Shown here: piece by piece, positions 7,337 through 16,192 of the stretch
Position numbering within the stretch: the first letter of the stretch is position 1
Layout: every line of letters starts with the position of its first letter
NCBI RefSeq assembly: GCF_002886045.1
Contig: NZ_CP025791.1
Location: forward strand, 5,409,001 to 5,473,000
Length of the DNA: 64,000 nucleotides
Direction: 5' to 3'
DNA from: Flavivirga eckloniae
GTDB taxonomy: Bacteria > Bacteroidota > Bacteroidia > Flavobacteriales > Flavobacteriaceae
The notes under the pieces: generated by a model
What the model saw: the letters and a program-made list of their open reading frames with translations, nothing else
Told to the model about the DNA's origin: nothing
Databases searched by the model: none
Position numbers and translations under genes: made by a program

Positions 7337-8337
7337 ACGGACACGGTGACGACCTTCATTTGGTAGAAGGGGAAATAAAACACAACTTTAGTTCTAATGT
7401 GTATTATAAAGGATGTCCTTCAGGATTAACAGAAGCCATTTTAAGTAATATCCATCACATTCAAAATTATCCTTCTCCAGTTGCTAATGAGCTTAATGAT
7501 TTGGCAGCAAAAACGTTTCAGCTAAACTCCGATCAATTTTTATTTACCAATGGAGCGACCGAAGCCTTTTACCTAATAGCTCAATTATTTTCTAATAAGA
7601 AAGCGGCTATTGTGTCTCCTACTTTTTCAGAATATGAAGATGCATGTAAAATTTTTAAACTCAATTACGAGTTAATTTCACGAACAGATTTAGGAAACAC
7701 AGACACTGACCTCGTGTTTATTTGCAATCCTAATAACCCCGACGGAACTGTTTTTTCAAAAAAAGAATTGGAGTTTTTATTTAAGGAAAAGCCAAATACG
7801 ACATTTGTTATTGATGAAGCGTATATCGAGTTTACAAATAGTATTGATTCTATCATGCCGCTCACAGAGAATTACAGTAATGTAATTGTGGTACGCTCTT
7901 TAACCAAAACATTTACAATTCCTGGGTTGCGTTTAGGCTATATCGTTTCAAGTGCTTCAAACATCGTGAAACTTTTAAGTTTAAAAATGCCTTGGAGCGT
8001 GAATTCATTGGCTATAAAAGCAGGTGAATTTATTTTTAACAATTATAAAACACTTCAGTTTAATGCTTCAGAATTACTAACCGAAGCTACCGTTTTTAAA
8101 AAACAACTCTCACAATTAGAAGGATTAAACGTTTGTGAAAGCAATACACCCTATTTTTTAGTTCAATTGCAAAATAAATCAGCCAAGGAATTAAAGGAGT
8201 TCCTGATAAAAACACACCAAATACTAATTAGAGATGCTACCAATTTTTCTCGATTAAAAGGCGAGTATATTCGGGTCTCTACACAAAGTAAAGAAGCTAA
8301 TATTAAACTTGTTCAAGCCTTAAAGGAATGGCTTTAA
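7330..8337 (+). CDS. cobD: threonine-phosphate decarboxylase (CobD type)
   Basis: A 335-residue fold-type I PLP enzyme related to histidinol-phosphate aminotransferase. Key features are the NPNNPDG loop, FVIDEAYIEF, and the PLP lysine K193 in VVRSLTKTF followed by IPGLRLGY. Its position between cobQ and cbiB supports the CobD (Salmonella naming) role: making aminopropanol phosphate from threonine phosphate. Taken alone, an aminotransferase role such as HisC would be possible. It overlaps cobQ by 7 bp and cbiB by 10 bp. Confidence 0.88.
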   Translation: MLNGHGDDLHLVEGEIKHNFSSNVYYKGCPSGLTEAILSNIHHIQNYPSPVANELNDLAAKTFQLNSDQFLFTNGATEAFYLIAQLFSNKKAAIVSPTFSEYEDACKIFKLNYELISRTDLGNTDTDLVFICNPNNPDGTVFSKKELEFLFKEKPNTTFVIDEAYIEFTNSIDSIMPLTENYSNVIVVRSLTKTFTIPGLRLGYIVSSASNIVKLLSLKMPWSVNSLAIKAGEFIFNNYKTLQFNASELLTEATVFKKQLSQLEGLNVCESNTPYFLVQLQNKSAKELKEFLIKTHQILIRDATNFSRLKGEYIRVSTQSKEANIKLVQALKEWL

Positions 8338-9260
8338 ATACTATTTACATATTAATTGTTGCCTTTTGCTTAGATCTGCTTTTTGGTGACCCTAAATGGA
8401 TGCCACATCTCATTGTTTTCTACGGAAAAGCAATTGCTTTTGGTGAAAAAATAGGTAATAAGGGCAGGGGCAAATTACTAAAAGGCATGTTTTTATCTAT
8501 TGTATTAATAAGCGCCGCTTTTGTAATGCCGTTGTTAATGATACAATGGCTAAACTCAAAAGGTTTTACTATCCTTAGTATCTTATTTTCAATAGTCATG
8601 TTATTTTATTGCTTGGCAAACAAAACATTAATACAAGAAGGAAAGGCTGTTTTTAAAACACTAAAAGATGAAGGTTTAGATGCTGGACGCAAACGTTTAT
8701 CTTGGATTGTTGGACGAGAAACTAACAACTTAAACGAACAACAAATAAGGATAGCCACTTTTGAAACGATGTCAGAAAATTTAAGTGATGGCGTCATTGC
8801 ACCACTGTTTTATTTTGCAATATTTGGAATACCGGGTGTAATGGCTTATAAAATGATCAACACATTAGATTCTATGATCGGATACAAAAATGATCGTTAT
8901 ATCCTGTTCGGAAGATTTGCCGCAAAACTAGACGATGTTGTTAATTACCTTCCAGCCAGAATTACTGCCTTTTTAATAGTAATTGTTCGGTTTAAATTAG
9001 GAGGCATTCACTTTATTTTAAAAGAAGGGAAAAAACACAGTAGCCCAAATGCAGGCTACCCAGAAGCAGCATTGGCCTATGTTTTAAATTGTCAATTTGG
9101 AGGCCCCAATTATTATCATGGGAAATTGGTTGACAAACCATTTATAGGAAGCAACAATCGTGAAATTAAACACGAAGAAATTAAAACCGTTAGTCAAATT
9201 AACTACGCAGTAAGTACTTTGTTTTGTATATTAATTATTGTTGTTTTTCTTGTGCTTTAA
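8328..9260 (+). CDS. cbiB: adenosylcobinamide-phosphate synthase
   Basis: A 310-residue integral membrane CbiB/CobD-family protein that joins aminopropanol (phosphate) to adenosylcobyrate. The family start LLFGDPKWMPHLIVFYGK is present, as are the conserved ETMSENLSDGVIAPLFYFAIFGIPG and YKMINTLDSMIGYKNDRY blocks, with four to five hydrophobic segments. It follows the decarboxylase that supplies its co-substrate. The usual HP in the N-terminal motif is replaced by PH (WMPHLI), a minor variant. Confidence 0.95.
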   Translation: MALNTIYILIVAFCLDLLFGDPKWMPHLIVFYGKAIAFGEKIGNKGRGKLLKGMFLSIVLISAAFVMPLLMIQWLNSKGFTILSILFSIVMLFYCLANKTLIQEGKAVFKTLKDEGLDAGRKRLSWIVGRETNNLNEQQIRIATFETMSENLSDGVIAPLFYFAIFGIPGVMAYKMINTLDSMIGYKNDRYILFGRFAAKLDDVVNYLPARITAFLIVIVRFKLGGIHFILKEGKKHSSPNAGYPEAALAYVLNCQFGGPNYYHGKLVDKPFIGSNNREIKHEEIKTVSQINYAVSTLFCILIIVVFLVL

Positions 9261-9788
9261 ATGGATAACCTTCAAAAAAAATACATTATTACTGGAGCCC
9301 CAGGTACTGGAAAAACGACTTTGATAAATCTCTTAAAGGACAGTGTACCTTGCATGGACGAAGTGTCTAGAAAAGTAATTATTGACGAACAAAAACATGG
9401 GAGACATGGGATGCCTTGGCTAGATATCAATCGATTTACCAATCTTGTTTATAAAATAACAAACGAAGAGTTGTCAAATAATAAAGCACTTGTTTGTGAT
9501 CGTTCTTTACTAGATTTGGAAGCCTACTTAACCGTTGCAGAAAAGGAAATTCCAAACTATTTAAAAACATGTCCTTATCATGAAGTCTATCATAAAAAAG
9601 TGTTTTTTGCACCAACTTGGTTTGAGATTTATTGTAAAGACGGACAGAGATTGCAAGAGTTTGATTATTGCCTCAAGTTAGAAAAAGCCCTTTTAGAATA
9701 TTATAAAAAAAGAGGGTTTGATATTATTATGCTCTCAAAAACATCTCCTTTAAAAAGAGTAGAATTCATTTTGAATTTAATCCTTTAG
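9261..9788 (+). CDS. AAA-type small ATPase/kinase (AAA_28-like)
   Basis: A 175-residue P-loop protein with Walker A GAPGTGKTTL (residues 12-21) and an acidic strand NNKALVCDRSLLDLEAYL resembling the DRS/DxD of nucleotide kinases. It starts directly after the cbiB stop (TAAATG). It lacks the CobU/CobP signature, so I do not call it the cobinamide kinase, although its place in the operon leaves a corrinoid-related or guardian role open. Confidence 0.75.
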   Translation: MDNLQKKYIITGAPGTGKTTLINLLKDSVPCMDEVSRKVIIDEQKHGRHGMPWLDINRFTNLVYKITNEELSNNKALVCDRSLLDLEAYLTVAEKEIPNYLKTCPYHEVYHKKVFFAPTWFEIYCKDGQRLQEFDYCLKLEKALLEYYKKRGFDIIMLSKTSPLKRVEFILNLIL

Positions 9789-9815
9789 TTCAAAAAAAAA
9801 TGATACATTCGTAGC

Positions 9816-9990
9816 GCTTTTGGTTTCTTATATTTTTTATTAAAAATATAGAATTAAAAGGGAATTTGGTGTAAATCCAAAACTGTTCCCGCAGCTGTAA
9901 GCTCTAAAAAAGCTTTTAACATGAAGTCACTGTTCTAAAGAATGGGAAGACGTTAAAAGTAGAGTAAGTCAGAAGACCTGCCTAATGCAC
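9816..9990 (+). promoter_or_regulatory. cobalamin (AdoCbl) riboswitch
   Basis: The conserved core is plain: GGGAA then GGTGTAAATCC, ACTGTTCCCGCAGCTGTAAG (9860-9902), and the closing AGTCAGAAGACCTGCC (9967-9982). It lies upstream of the [2Fe-2S] protein gene, so cobalamin should repress the second and largest block of the cluster. Confidence 0.95.
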
Positions 9991-10033
9991 AACATAATTT
10001 AAACTTTCGGGAATAAAAGTTAAAGTGTTCGAT

Positions 10034-10049
10034 AGCCCATTTCTGGGCT
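10034..10049 (+). terminator. hairpin in riboswitch expression platform
   Basis: AGCCCA-TTTC-TGGGCT is a perfect six-base stem 37 bp before the ATG of the next gene. It is followed by a pyrimidine-rich but not pure U tract, so attenuation is possible, and control of translation cannot be excluded. Confidence 0.45.
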
Positions 10050-10086
10050 CCTTACTCTTCATTTTTATTTCTTTATAAAAAGTAAG

Positions 10087-10884
10087 ATGGGGAAAAATAT
10101 AGCCAATACGACACATACCTTTTTCTTTTGCGATGGAGGTTCTTGTAAAAAAGCAGGAAGTGAAGAAGTTGTAAGAACAGCAAGAGCTTATTTACGTAAC
10201 AATGAGCTTTGGAACAACACACATACCATTAAAACCAGATGTAATGGAAGGTGTGAAGACGCTCCCACATGTATAGTGCATCCTGGAGAATTTTGGTATA
10301 AAGAACTGACTCCAGAAAAAATAAATCATATTGTAAAAGGACATATAAATAATGAATGCCCCATTGAAACCGAATTATTGTATCAAAATGGTTGGGAAAA
10401 GCAAGCTTCAAATAATGAAAGAGCCCCAATAAAACCAAAACCTTTTGAATTAAAAGATGATAAAGAATTAGGTGAATGCTACATGACAAAAGGGTTTAGC
10501 TCAGACCAATACCTATACCCACTATTCTTATACCTGCTCGAAAACCCACAAGGCATAACACTTCATATCCCGAATCAAAACCCAATTCCGTTTAAAGAAA
10601 TATGCGCTGTAGACTACTCAAAAGAGCACATACTTGAGTTGATAACTAAAACAGACAGCATCCCATTAACTATAGCCGCAGTTCCAAAAGAAAATAAAGA
10701 ATTACAGCAATCAAAAATTTCTGTTACAGAATATTTTTATCAAAAAGAAACCCAACAAACAGGGATACGTTTCAAGAATAAATTTGGACAAACTTTAGGG
10801 AAAATTTCCATCAATTCTAATGAAAGCAGTGTTTGGAATTATTGTACAAAAATTCAGTTACTAAACACAAGCCCAATCGTGTGA
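10087..10884 (+). CDS. [2Fe-2S] ferredoxin-domain protein of the cobalamin operon
   Basis: 265 residues. The N-terminal 95 residues are a thioredoxin-like [2Fe-2S] ferredoxin domain with C15, C20, C52 and C56 (FFFCDGGSC ... TRCNGRCEDAP) and an extra C62. The remaining 170 residues are not recognised. It is the first gene after the riboswitch, so it probably supplies or stores electrons for corrin-ring steps, comparable to CbiW-type proteins in other clusters (inference). Its stop overlaps the next start as TGATG. Confidence 0.8.
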   Translation: MGKNIANTTHTFFFCDGGSCKKAGSEEVVRTARAYLRNNELWNNTHTIKTRCNGRCEDAPTCIVHPGEFWYKELTPEKINHIVKGHINNECPIETELLYQNGWEKQASNNERAPIKPKPFELKDDKELGECYMTKGFSSDQYLYPLFLYLLENPQGITLHIPNQNPIPFKEICAVDYSKEHILELITKTDSIPLTIAAVPKENKELQQSKISVTEYFYQKETQQTGIRFKNKFGQTLGKISINSNESSVWNYCTKIQLLNTSPIV

Positions 10885-12428
10885 TGAAAGAACAAATTTC
10901 TATACTAGGATTAGGGTGGTTAGGTTTACCGCTTGCTTTAGAGCTACAAAAAAAAGGACATGCAATCAGTGGTTCTGTATCAGGATTAGACAAACTAAAA
11001 ACCTTTGCAAAATATACGTTTTCCGCAACAAGAATACATGTTGCATCAGATACCATTATTGGCGATTGGGATGCCTTTATATATGAAGCATCTACCATAA
11101 TCATTAATTTTCCTCCAAAGCGAATTGAAAATATAGAAACCATTTATCCGCTTCAAATCGAACAAATTATTCAACGCACGCCCAAACATGTAAAAGTCAT
11201 TTTTGTTAGTTCCACGTCTGTATATCAAAACACAAATCGTTTAACAGATGAAACAGAATGCTGTCAACCAGAAAAAGCTTCAGGTATAGGCGTATTAAAA
11301 GCAGAGCAATTATTACGAGAGCACTTTGGGAGTAACTTAACCATTTTGCGTTTAGCAGGATTGATAGGCCCTCAACGTCATCCAGGACGGTTTTTAGCAA
11401 ACAAAAAACATCTAAAAAATCCAAATATTCCTGTGAATCTAATTCATCAAAAAGATGCGATTGGGTTGATCGAGTCCATTATAGACCAACATTATTTTGG
11501 AGACATTATCAATGGTTGTGCCGACGAGCATCCTAAGCGGAAAGCATTTTACGAAAAAGCCGCTTTAAAACTGGAGCTACCAGCACCTGTTTTTGAAGAC
11601 ACAGAACATGAAAGCTATAAACTAATTGATAATACAAAATCAAAAAAAGCACTTCATTTTAAGTATGAATATTCTAACCCCGAGTGGATTTTTTCAAAAA
11701 GTAAATTACCAGAAATAACGATTGCAGGAGCGGGGCCGGGCAATAAAAATTTATTGACCCTAAAAGCGTTTCATGCACTCCAAAATGCAGAAGTAATACT
11801 GCACGATAATTTAGTTTCAGATGAAATTTTAGAGATCAACACCCAAGCAGAAAAGATTTATGTAGGCAAGAAATTTGGCGATGCAGAAAGTCAAGAAAAG
11901 AGGCAGAACAACATCAATACGTTAATGAAGAAGCATTGTCTGCAAGGCAAAAGCGTTGTTCGATTAAAATCTGGCGACCCTTATATTTATGGCAGGGCGG
12001 CCGAAGAAGTTCGTTATTTAAAACAGCACAAACTACCTTTTACGGTAATTCCGGGAATTTCAGCAGCATTAGCAGCAGCCAATACCGTTAATATTCCCAT
12101 TACAGAAAGAGGACAATCCAATGCCATTTTAATTTGTACGGCGCATACGGCCGATTATTCTACGGCACAATTAAACGGCATTGCCGAAATGTTAAATGCC
12201 GGTAACACATTAGCGCTTTATATGGGCTTAAAAAGCTTGGATAAAATTGTTCCTAAACTAATGGAAGTATGCAAAAACCCCAATATTCCGGTAAATGCAA
12301 TTTCTAATGTTTCAAGAGATAACGAGGTGTTACTTTCATCAACCTTGGGAAGCATTGAAGACGCTATAAAAAAGCAAGAATTACAAATGCCAGTAGTGTT
12401 TTTAATAGGCGTAAAACCAATTAATTAA
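10884..12428 (+). CDS. cobA: SDR epimerase-like domain fused to uroporphyrinogen-III C-methyltransferase
   Basis: About 514 residues from the ATG at 10884, which overlaps the previous stop; an earlier in-frame ATG at 10833 lies inside that gene. Residues 1-270 are a Rossmann SDR of the YeeZ/NAD-epimerase kind (ILGLGWLGLPLA, VIFVSSTSVYQ, LRLAGLIGPQRHPG). Residues 275-514 are a full SUMT: AGAGPGNKNLLTLKA, VVRLKSGDPYIYGR, VIPGISAALAAA. SUMT makes precorrin-2 from uroporphyrinogen III. SUMT is often fused to precorrin-2 dehydrogenase (CysG), but this SDR partner is different and its role is unknown. Confidence 0.9.
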   Translation: MKEQISILGLGWLGLPLALELQKKGHAISGSVSGLDKLKTFAKYTFSATRIHVASDTIIGDWDAFIYEASTIIINFPPKRIENIETIYPLQIEQIIQRTPKHVKVIFVSSTSVYQNTNRLTDETECCQPEKASGIGVLKAEQLLREHFGSNLTILRLAGLIGPQRHPGRFLANKKHLKNPNIPVNLIHQKDAIGLIESIIDQHYFGDIINGCADEHPKRKAFYEKAALKLELPAPVFEDTEHESYKLIDNTKSKKALHFKYEYSNPEWIFSKSKLPEITIAGAGPGNKNLLTLKAFHALQNAEVILHDNLVSDEILEINTQAEKIYVGKKFGDAESQEKRQNNINTLMKKHCLQGKSVVRLKSGDPYIYGRAAEEVRYLKQHKLPFTVIPGISAALAAANTVNIPITERGQSNAILICTAHTADYSTAQLNGIAEMLNAGNTLALYMGLKSLDKIVPKLMEVCKNPNIPVNAISNVSRDNEVLLSSTLGSIEDAIKKQELQMPVVFLIGVKPIN

Positions 12429-12432
12429 AACA

Positions 12433-13365
12433 ATGAAAAAAGGAATTTTACTTTGCGGACACGGTAGTAGAACCAAAACAGGAACCGCAGCGTTTAAAGA
12501 ATTGGTAGGCATTCTGCAAGCACGTTACTCAGACTACGAAGTAGATTATGGGTTTTTAGAATTTAATCACCCCGTTTACGAAGCATCCATAGAACGGATG
12601 TACCAAAAAGGCATTCGTGAGATTTACGCTTTGCCCATCATTCTTTTTGCAGGATCTCATGCCAAAAATGATATTCCATATGAAATGAATACCATACAGG
12701 GATATTATGACGATTTAACCATTAAAATGGGGAAGCATCTTGGTGTCAACTCCTTTTTATTGGAATTGGCCCAAAAAAGAATATTAGAAGAAGAAGAAAA
12801 ACACGAACCTATCGATAGAAGAGAGGTCTGTTTAATGGTCGTTGGGAGAGGTACAACCGATCCTGATGCCAATTCAGATGTACATAAACTGGCTTGCATG
12901 TTGGGCGAAGGCATGGGCTTTGGTTTTACAACGGTTTCATACAGTGGTACAGCTTACCCCAATGTTACTCAAGGACTAGAGCTAACAAGTAAAATGGCAT
13001 TTAAACGCACCATAGCGATTCCTTTTTTCTTTTTTACAGGCATTCTTTTAGAACGCATCTATAAACAAGTACGTGATTTTAATGAAAGCTCACCGCTCCA
13101 ATATATTTACACAAAAGCTTTTGGAGTCGATGAACTCATTCTAAAAGCTTTTGACGAACGTTTGGATGAAACCATTAACGGTACCGCAAATATGAATTGC
13201 CAATTATGTAAATACCGTAAGCAAATTGTTGGGGTAGAATCCGAACAAGGTAAAGAACAAATAGGGCACCACTTAAATGTAAAAGGGGTGTTGTTTGAAG
13301 AAGATGAAAAAGTTGGACAAAAAAACAGTGTCCTCTCAAAAATAAAAAAAGGATTAGGCATATGA
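12433..13365 (+). CDS. cbiX: sirohydrochlorin cobaltochelatase, long form
   Basis: 310 residues. This is the CbiX(L) architecture: two related chelatase domains with metal-ligand histidines H10 (CGHGSR) and H76 (FAGSHAKND), then a C-terminal MNCQLC (residues 254-259). That is the MxCxxC motif known from Bacillus megaterium CbiX to bind a redox Fe-S cluster. It inserts cobalt into sirohydrochlorin, the entry to the early-cobalt route. It starts 4 bp after cobA and overlaps cobI. Confidence 0.94.
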   Translation: MKKGILLCGHGSRTKTGTAAFKELVGILQARYSDYEVDYGFLEFNHPVYEASIERMYQKGIREIYALPIILFAGSHAKNDIPYEMNTIQGYYDDLTIKMGKHLGVNSFLLELAQKRILEEEEKHEPIDRREVCLMVVGRGTTDPDANSDVHKLACMLGEGMGFGFTTVSYSGTAYPNVTQGLELTSKMAFKRTIAIPFFFFTGILLERIYKQVRDFNESSPLQYIYTKAFGVDELILKAFDERLDETINGTANMNCQLCKYRKQIVGVESEQGKEQIGHHLNVKGVLFEEDEKVGQKNSVLSKIKKGLGI

Positions 13366-14078
13366 CAAAAGGCAAAATATATGGCGTGTCATTAGGTCCG
13401 GGCGACCCTGATCTCATCACTTTAAAAGGATTAAAAACCCTGCATAAAGTAGATAAAATATATTACCCCGGATCCTTATTTAAAAATGATAGAAAAGCTA
13501 GTTATTCTCGCGCTATTCTAAACCATTATGAATTAGATCTGGAAAAACTAGAAGGGTTTTATTTAAAAATGGACTTGGAAAGAGAACAAGCTAAAACCAT
13601 TTATGAAACCACATTTCAACAAATTTTAGCAGATTATAACAAAGGCTTATCTATCGCTATTGTTAGCGAAGGCGATATTAGTACCTACAGTTCATTTTCC
13701 TATCTATTAGAAAAAATTAAAGTCCACCAATTAACTATTAATTTAATTCCGGGCATTACGTCGTATTTGCATTTGGCTGCAGAGAGTGCCATGCCTTTAT
13801 GCTTGCAAAACGAAAAAGTAGTTGTTATTCCCCGTATGCAGAGCAAAGAAGAATTGCAAGAAGCCATTAATCATTTTGATACGGTTGTTTTGATGAAAAT
13901 AAAATCTGTTATGGATATTATCGAATCTGCAACAAACGAAGACAAGCATCAGATAACCTACGCAGAACGTTTAGGAACACAAGAGCAGTTTGTTACAAAC
14001 CATTGGGACACTATTAAACAAAGGGAGACGCCTTATTTTTCTCTTATTATCATAAAAAATAAATCTATTATTAAATGA
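13362..14078 (+). CDS. cobI: precorrin-2 / cobalt-factor-II C20-methyltransferase
   Basis: A 238-residue SAM methyltransferase of the cobalamin/SUMT fold. The N-terminal loop is GVSLGPGDPDLITLKGL, the middle motif is IVSEGDISTYSSFSYL and then NLIPGITSYLHLAAE, all typical of CobI/CbiL. With CbiX upstream the likely substrate is cobalt-factor II. It overlaps cbiX by 4 bp. An 86 bp gap with no visible signal precedes the next gene. Confidence 0.93.
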   Translation: MTKGKIYGVSLGPGDPDLITLKGLKTLHKVDKIYYPGSLFKNDRKASYSRAILNHYELDLEKLEGFYLKMDLEREQAKTIYETTFQQILADYNKGLSIAIVSEGDISTYSSFSYLLEKIKVHQLTINLIPGITSYLHLAAESAMPLCLQNEKVVVIPRMQSKEELQEAINHFDTVVLMKIKSVMDIIESATNEDKHQITYAERLGTQEQFVTNHWDTIKQRETPYFSLIIIKNKSIIK

Positions 14079-14164
14079 AACTTCCATAACGAAATTTCGA
14101 TACCCAAAGAAATCATTATAAGGAAGCTACATGTAACCAATAAAAAAAAAATAATTAGAGACAC

Positions 14165-15547
14165 ATGAAAATTACCGTTACGGGCTTAGGTCCAGGAGAT
14201 AATGCTTACATATTGCCTGTTGTGCAAAGTGCATTACAACAAGCAGAAGTGGTTATTGGTTACGATTATTATTTTCAGTTTGCAAAACCGTATTTAAAGA
14301 CGGATGCAGAATTAATTTCGATGCCGTTAGGACAAGAAGAAGGCCGTGCCGAAGTCGCCATTAAAAAAGCAAAAACAGGTAAGAATGTCGTGGTAATAGG
14401 TTCTGGAGATGCCAGTATTTATGCCATGGCAAGCATTGTTTACGAAATGGTTTCTAAAGGAGGCGATGAGTTAGACGATCTTGAATTAGAAACGCTACCA
14501 GGTGTTTCGGCATTTTTAGCAGCAGGAAGTAAATTGGGCGCTCCGTTGGGTCACGATTTTTGCTGTATTTCTTTATCCGATTTAATGACGCCCTGGAACA
14601 TGATTGAAAAAAGAATTAGAGCGGCGGCCATGGGCGATTTTGTGACTAGTTTATACAATCCAAAAAGTAAAAAAAGACATTGGCAATTAGGACGCTTACA
14701 AAAAATATTTTTGGAAGAACGTGCGTCTTCTACACCAGTGGCCATTGTTAGGCATGTAACACGCCCAGAAGAAGACATTAAAATCACAACCTTGGGAGCA
14801 TTGAATCCAGACGATGTCGATATGTTTTGTTTAGTGATGATAGGTAATTCCCAGACCTATCAGTTTAAAAATTATTTAGTTACCCCAAGAGGCTATCTTA
14901 ACAGAAAACCACACACAGGTAAAGAAATCCAACAAGAAAGCTTTAGGATTGTTACAGAACATATTAAAGACCTTTCCTTTTCTGTTGCCGATAAATGGGC
15001 CATTACCAGAATCATTCATACCACAGGAATTTTAGAAGATTTTAATCATTATGCCGCAACACCAAATGCTATCGAAAACTGGCACAACCATCTTAAAAAT
15101 GGTGGAGAAATAGTAACAGATGTTACCATGGTGAAAGCAGGGATAACAAAAGCATTCATAAAAAAATACAACACCAAAGTACATTGTTTGTTAAACGATG
15201 AAGATGCTCAGTTATTAGCAAAAACAGAAAACATAACCCGATCGCAAGCCGGTATTAGAAAAGCCATTGAGCAATACCCGAATGCGCTTTATGTTGTTGG
15301 AAACGCCCCGACGGCATTGTTTGAAATTATTGAACAGCTAAGAGAAAATAACAGGTTTAAACCAGCAGGTATTATTGGGGTACCGGTTGGATTTGTTAAC
15401 GTTTTAGAAGCCAAAGAACAATTGTCTCAAACCAAAAACACCCATTGGGCACTTATAGAAGGAAACAGAGGTGGTAGCAATGTTGCCGCGGCGATTACCA
15501 ATGCCGCATTTACTTTAGAAGAAGCTTCAAATTATTTTAAATCTTAA
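14165..15547 (+). CDS. cobJ: fused precorrin-3B C17-methyltransferase / precorrin-8X methylmutase
   Basis: 460 residues in two domains. Residues 1-245 are CobJ/CbiH (VTGLGPGDNAYILP, VIGSGDASIYAMAS, TLPGVSAFLAAGSKLGAPLGHDF), the ring-contraction methyltransferase. Residues 255-460 are precorrin-8X methylmutase (CobH/CbiC): KWAITRIIHTTG with the catalytic-type H285, VTDVTMVKAGI, and the end GNRGGSNVAAAITNAAF. Joining two non-consecutive steps in one chain suggests intermediate channelling or simply operon compaction. Confidence 0.94.
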   Translation: MKITVTGLGPGDNAYILPVVQSALQQAEVVIGYDYYFQFAKPYLKTDAELISMPLGQEEGRAEVAIKKAKTGKNVVVIGSGDASIYAMASIVYEMVSKGGDELDDLELETLPGVSAFLAAGSKLGAPLGHDFCCISLSDLMTPWNMIEKRIRAAAMGDFVTSLYNPKSKKRHWQLGRLQKIFLEERASSTPVAIVRHVTRPEEDIKITTLGALNPDDVDMFCLVMIGNSQTYQFKNYLVTPRGYLNRKPHTGKEIQQESFRIVTEHIKDLSFSVADKWAITRIIHTTGILEDFNHYAATPNAIENWHNHLKNGGEIVTDVTMVKAGITKAFIKKYNTKVHCLLNDEDAQLLAKTENITRSQAGIRKAIEQYPNALYVVGNAPTALFEIIEQLRENNRFKPAGIIGVPVGFVNVLEAKEQLSQTKNTHWALIEGNRGGSNVAAAITNAAFTLEEASNYFKS

Positions 15548-15550
15548 AAA

Positions 15551-16192
15551 ATGAACAAATTCACTTCTGAAAATATTGAAACACTTGAGCAAATAATATT
15601 GGCTCGAAGAGATGTGAGAGGGAATCGTTTTATTGATAAACCAGTAACCCAAAAAGATTTAGATAAAATCTTATTTGCAGGCGTTAATGCCCCTTCAGTT
15701 GGTTTTTCTCAACCTTGGGAATTTGTGATTATTAAAGACTTAAAAATCAGAAATAAAATAAAGGATAGTTTTTTTGAAGAGAACGAAAAAGGCAAACAGC
15801 TTTTTGAAGAAAAAAAAGCAGATGCATATACACAGTTAAAATTAGAAGGTATTATAGAATCGGCACTCAATATCGCTGTTTTTTACAAACCAAGTAAACA
15901 TCCTGTTTTAGGACAAACCTCAATGAAAGAAGCAGGCGAATATTCGGTAGTCTGTGCCATTCAAAATATGTGGCTCATGGCACGCGCTTTAAATATAGGA
16001 TTGGGTTGGGTAAGTATTTTAAACGCTCAAAAAATTAAAAGCATTTTAAATGCACCAGAAGATAGGCAACTAATAGGCTATTTATGTTTAGGACATGTCG
16101 ATAAATTTTATGAAAACCCAGAGCTAGAGCAGTTACAATGGGAAAAGCGCAAGCATATTAATGATGTAGTTATAAAAGAATCGTATCAATAA
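15551..16192 (+). CDS. bluB: 5,6-dimethylbenzimidazole synthase
   Basis: A 213-residue flavin-dependent nitroreductase-fold protein. RRDVRGNRFIDKPV binds FMN phosphate, and NAPSVGFSQPWEFVIIKD and GLGWVSIL are typical of BluB, which cleaves reduced FMN with molecular oxygen to make the lower ligand DMB. Its place inside the corrin-ring genes supports BluB over a general nitroreductase. It implies the organism is aerobic and makes true B12. Confidence 0.92.
   Translation: MNKFTSENIETLEQIILARRDVRGNRFIDKPVTQKDLDKILFAGVNAPSVGFSQPWEFVIIKDLKIRNKIKDSFFEENEKGKQLFEEKKADAYTQLKLEGIIESALNIAVFYKPSKHPVLGQTSMKEAGEYSVVCAIQNMWLMARALNIGLGWVSILNAQKIKSILNAPEDRQLIGYLCLGHVDKFYENPELEQLQWEKRKHINDVVIKESYQ

Noticed and set aside
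9261-9788. Assignment as CobU/CobP
   Set aside because: The Walker A and following motifs fit AAA_28-like kinases, and the CobU signature is absent.
10884-11700. SDR domain as precorrin-2 dehydrogenase
   Set aside because: The motifs (SSTSVYQ, GLIGPQRHPG) are those of epimerase-type SDRs and not of CysG/Met8, so the role is left open.
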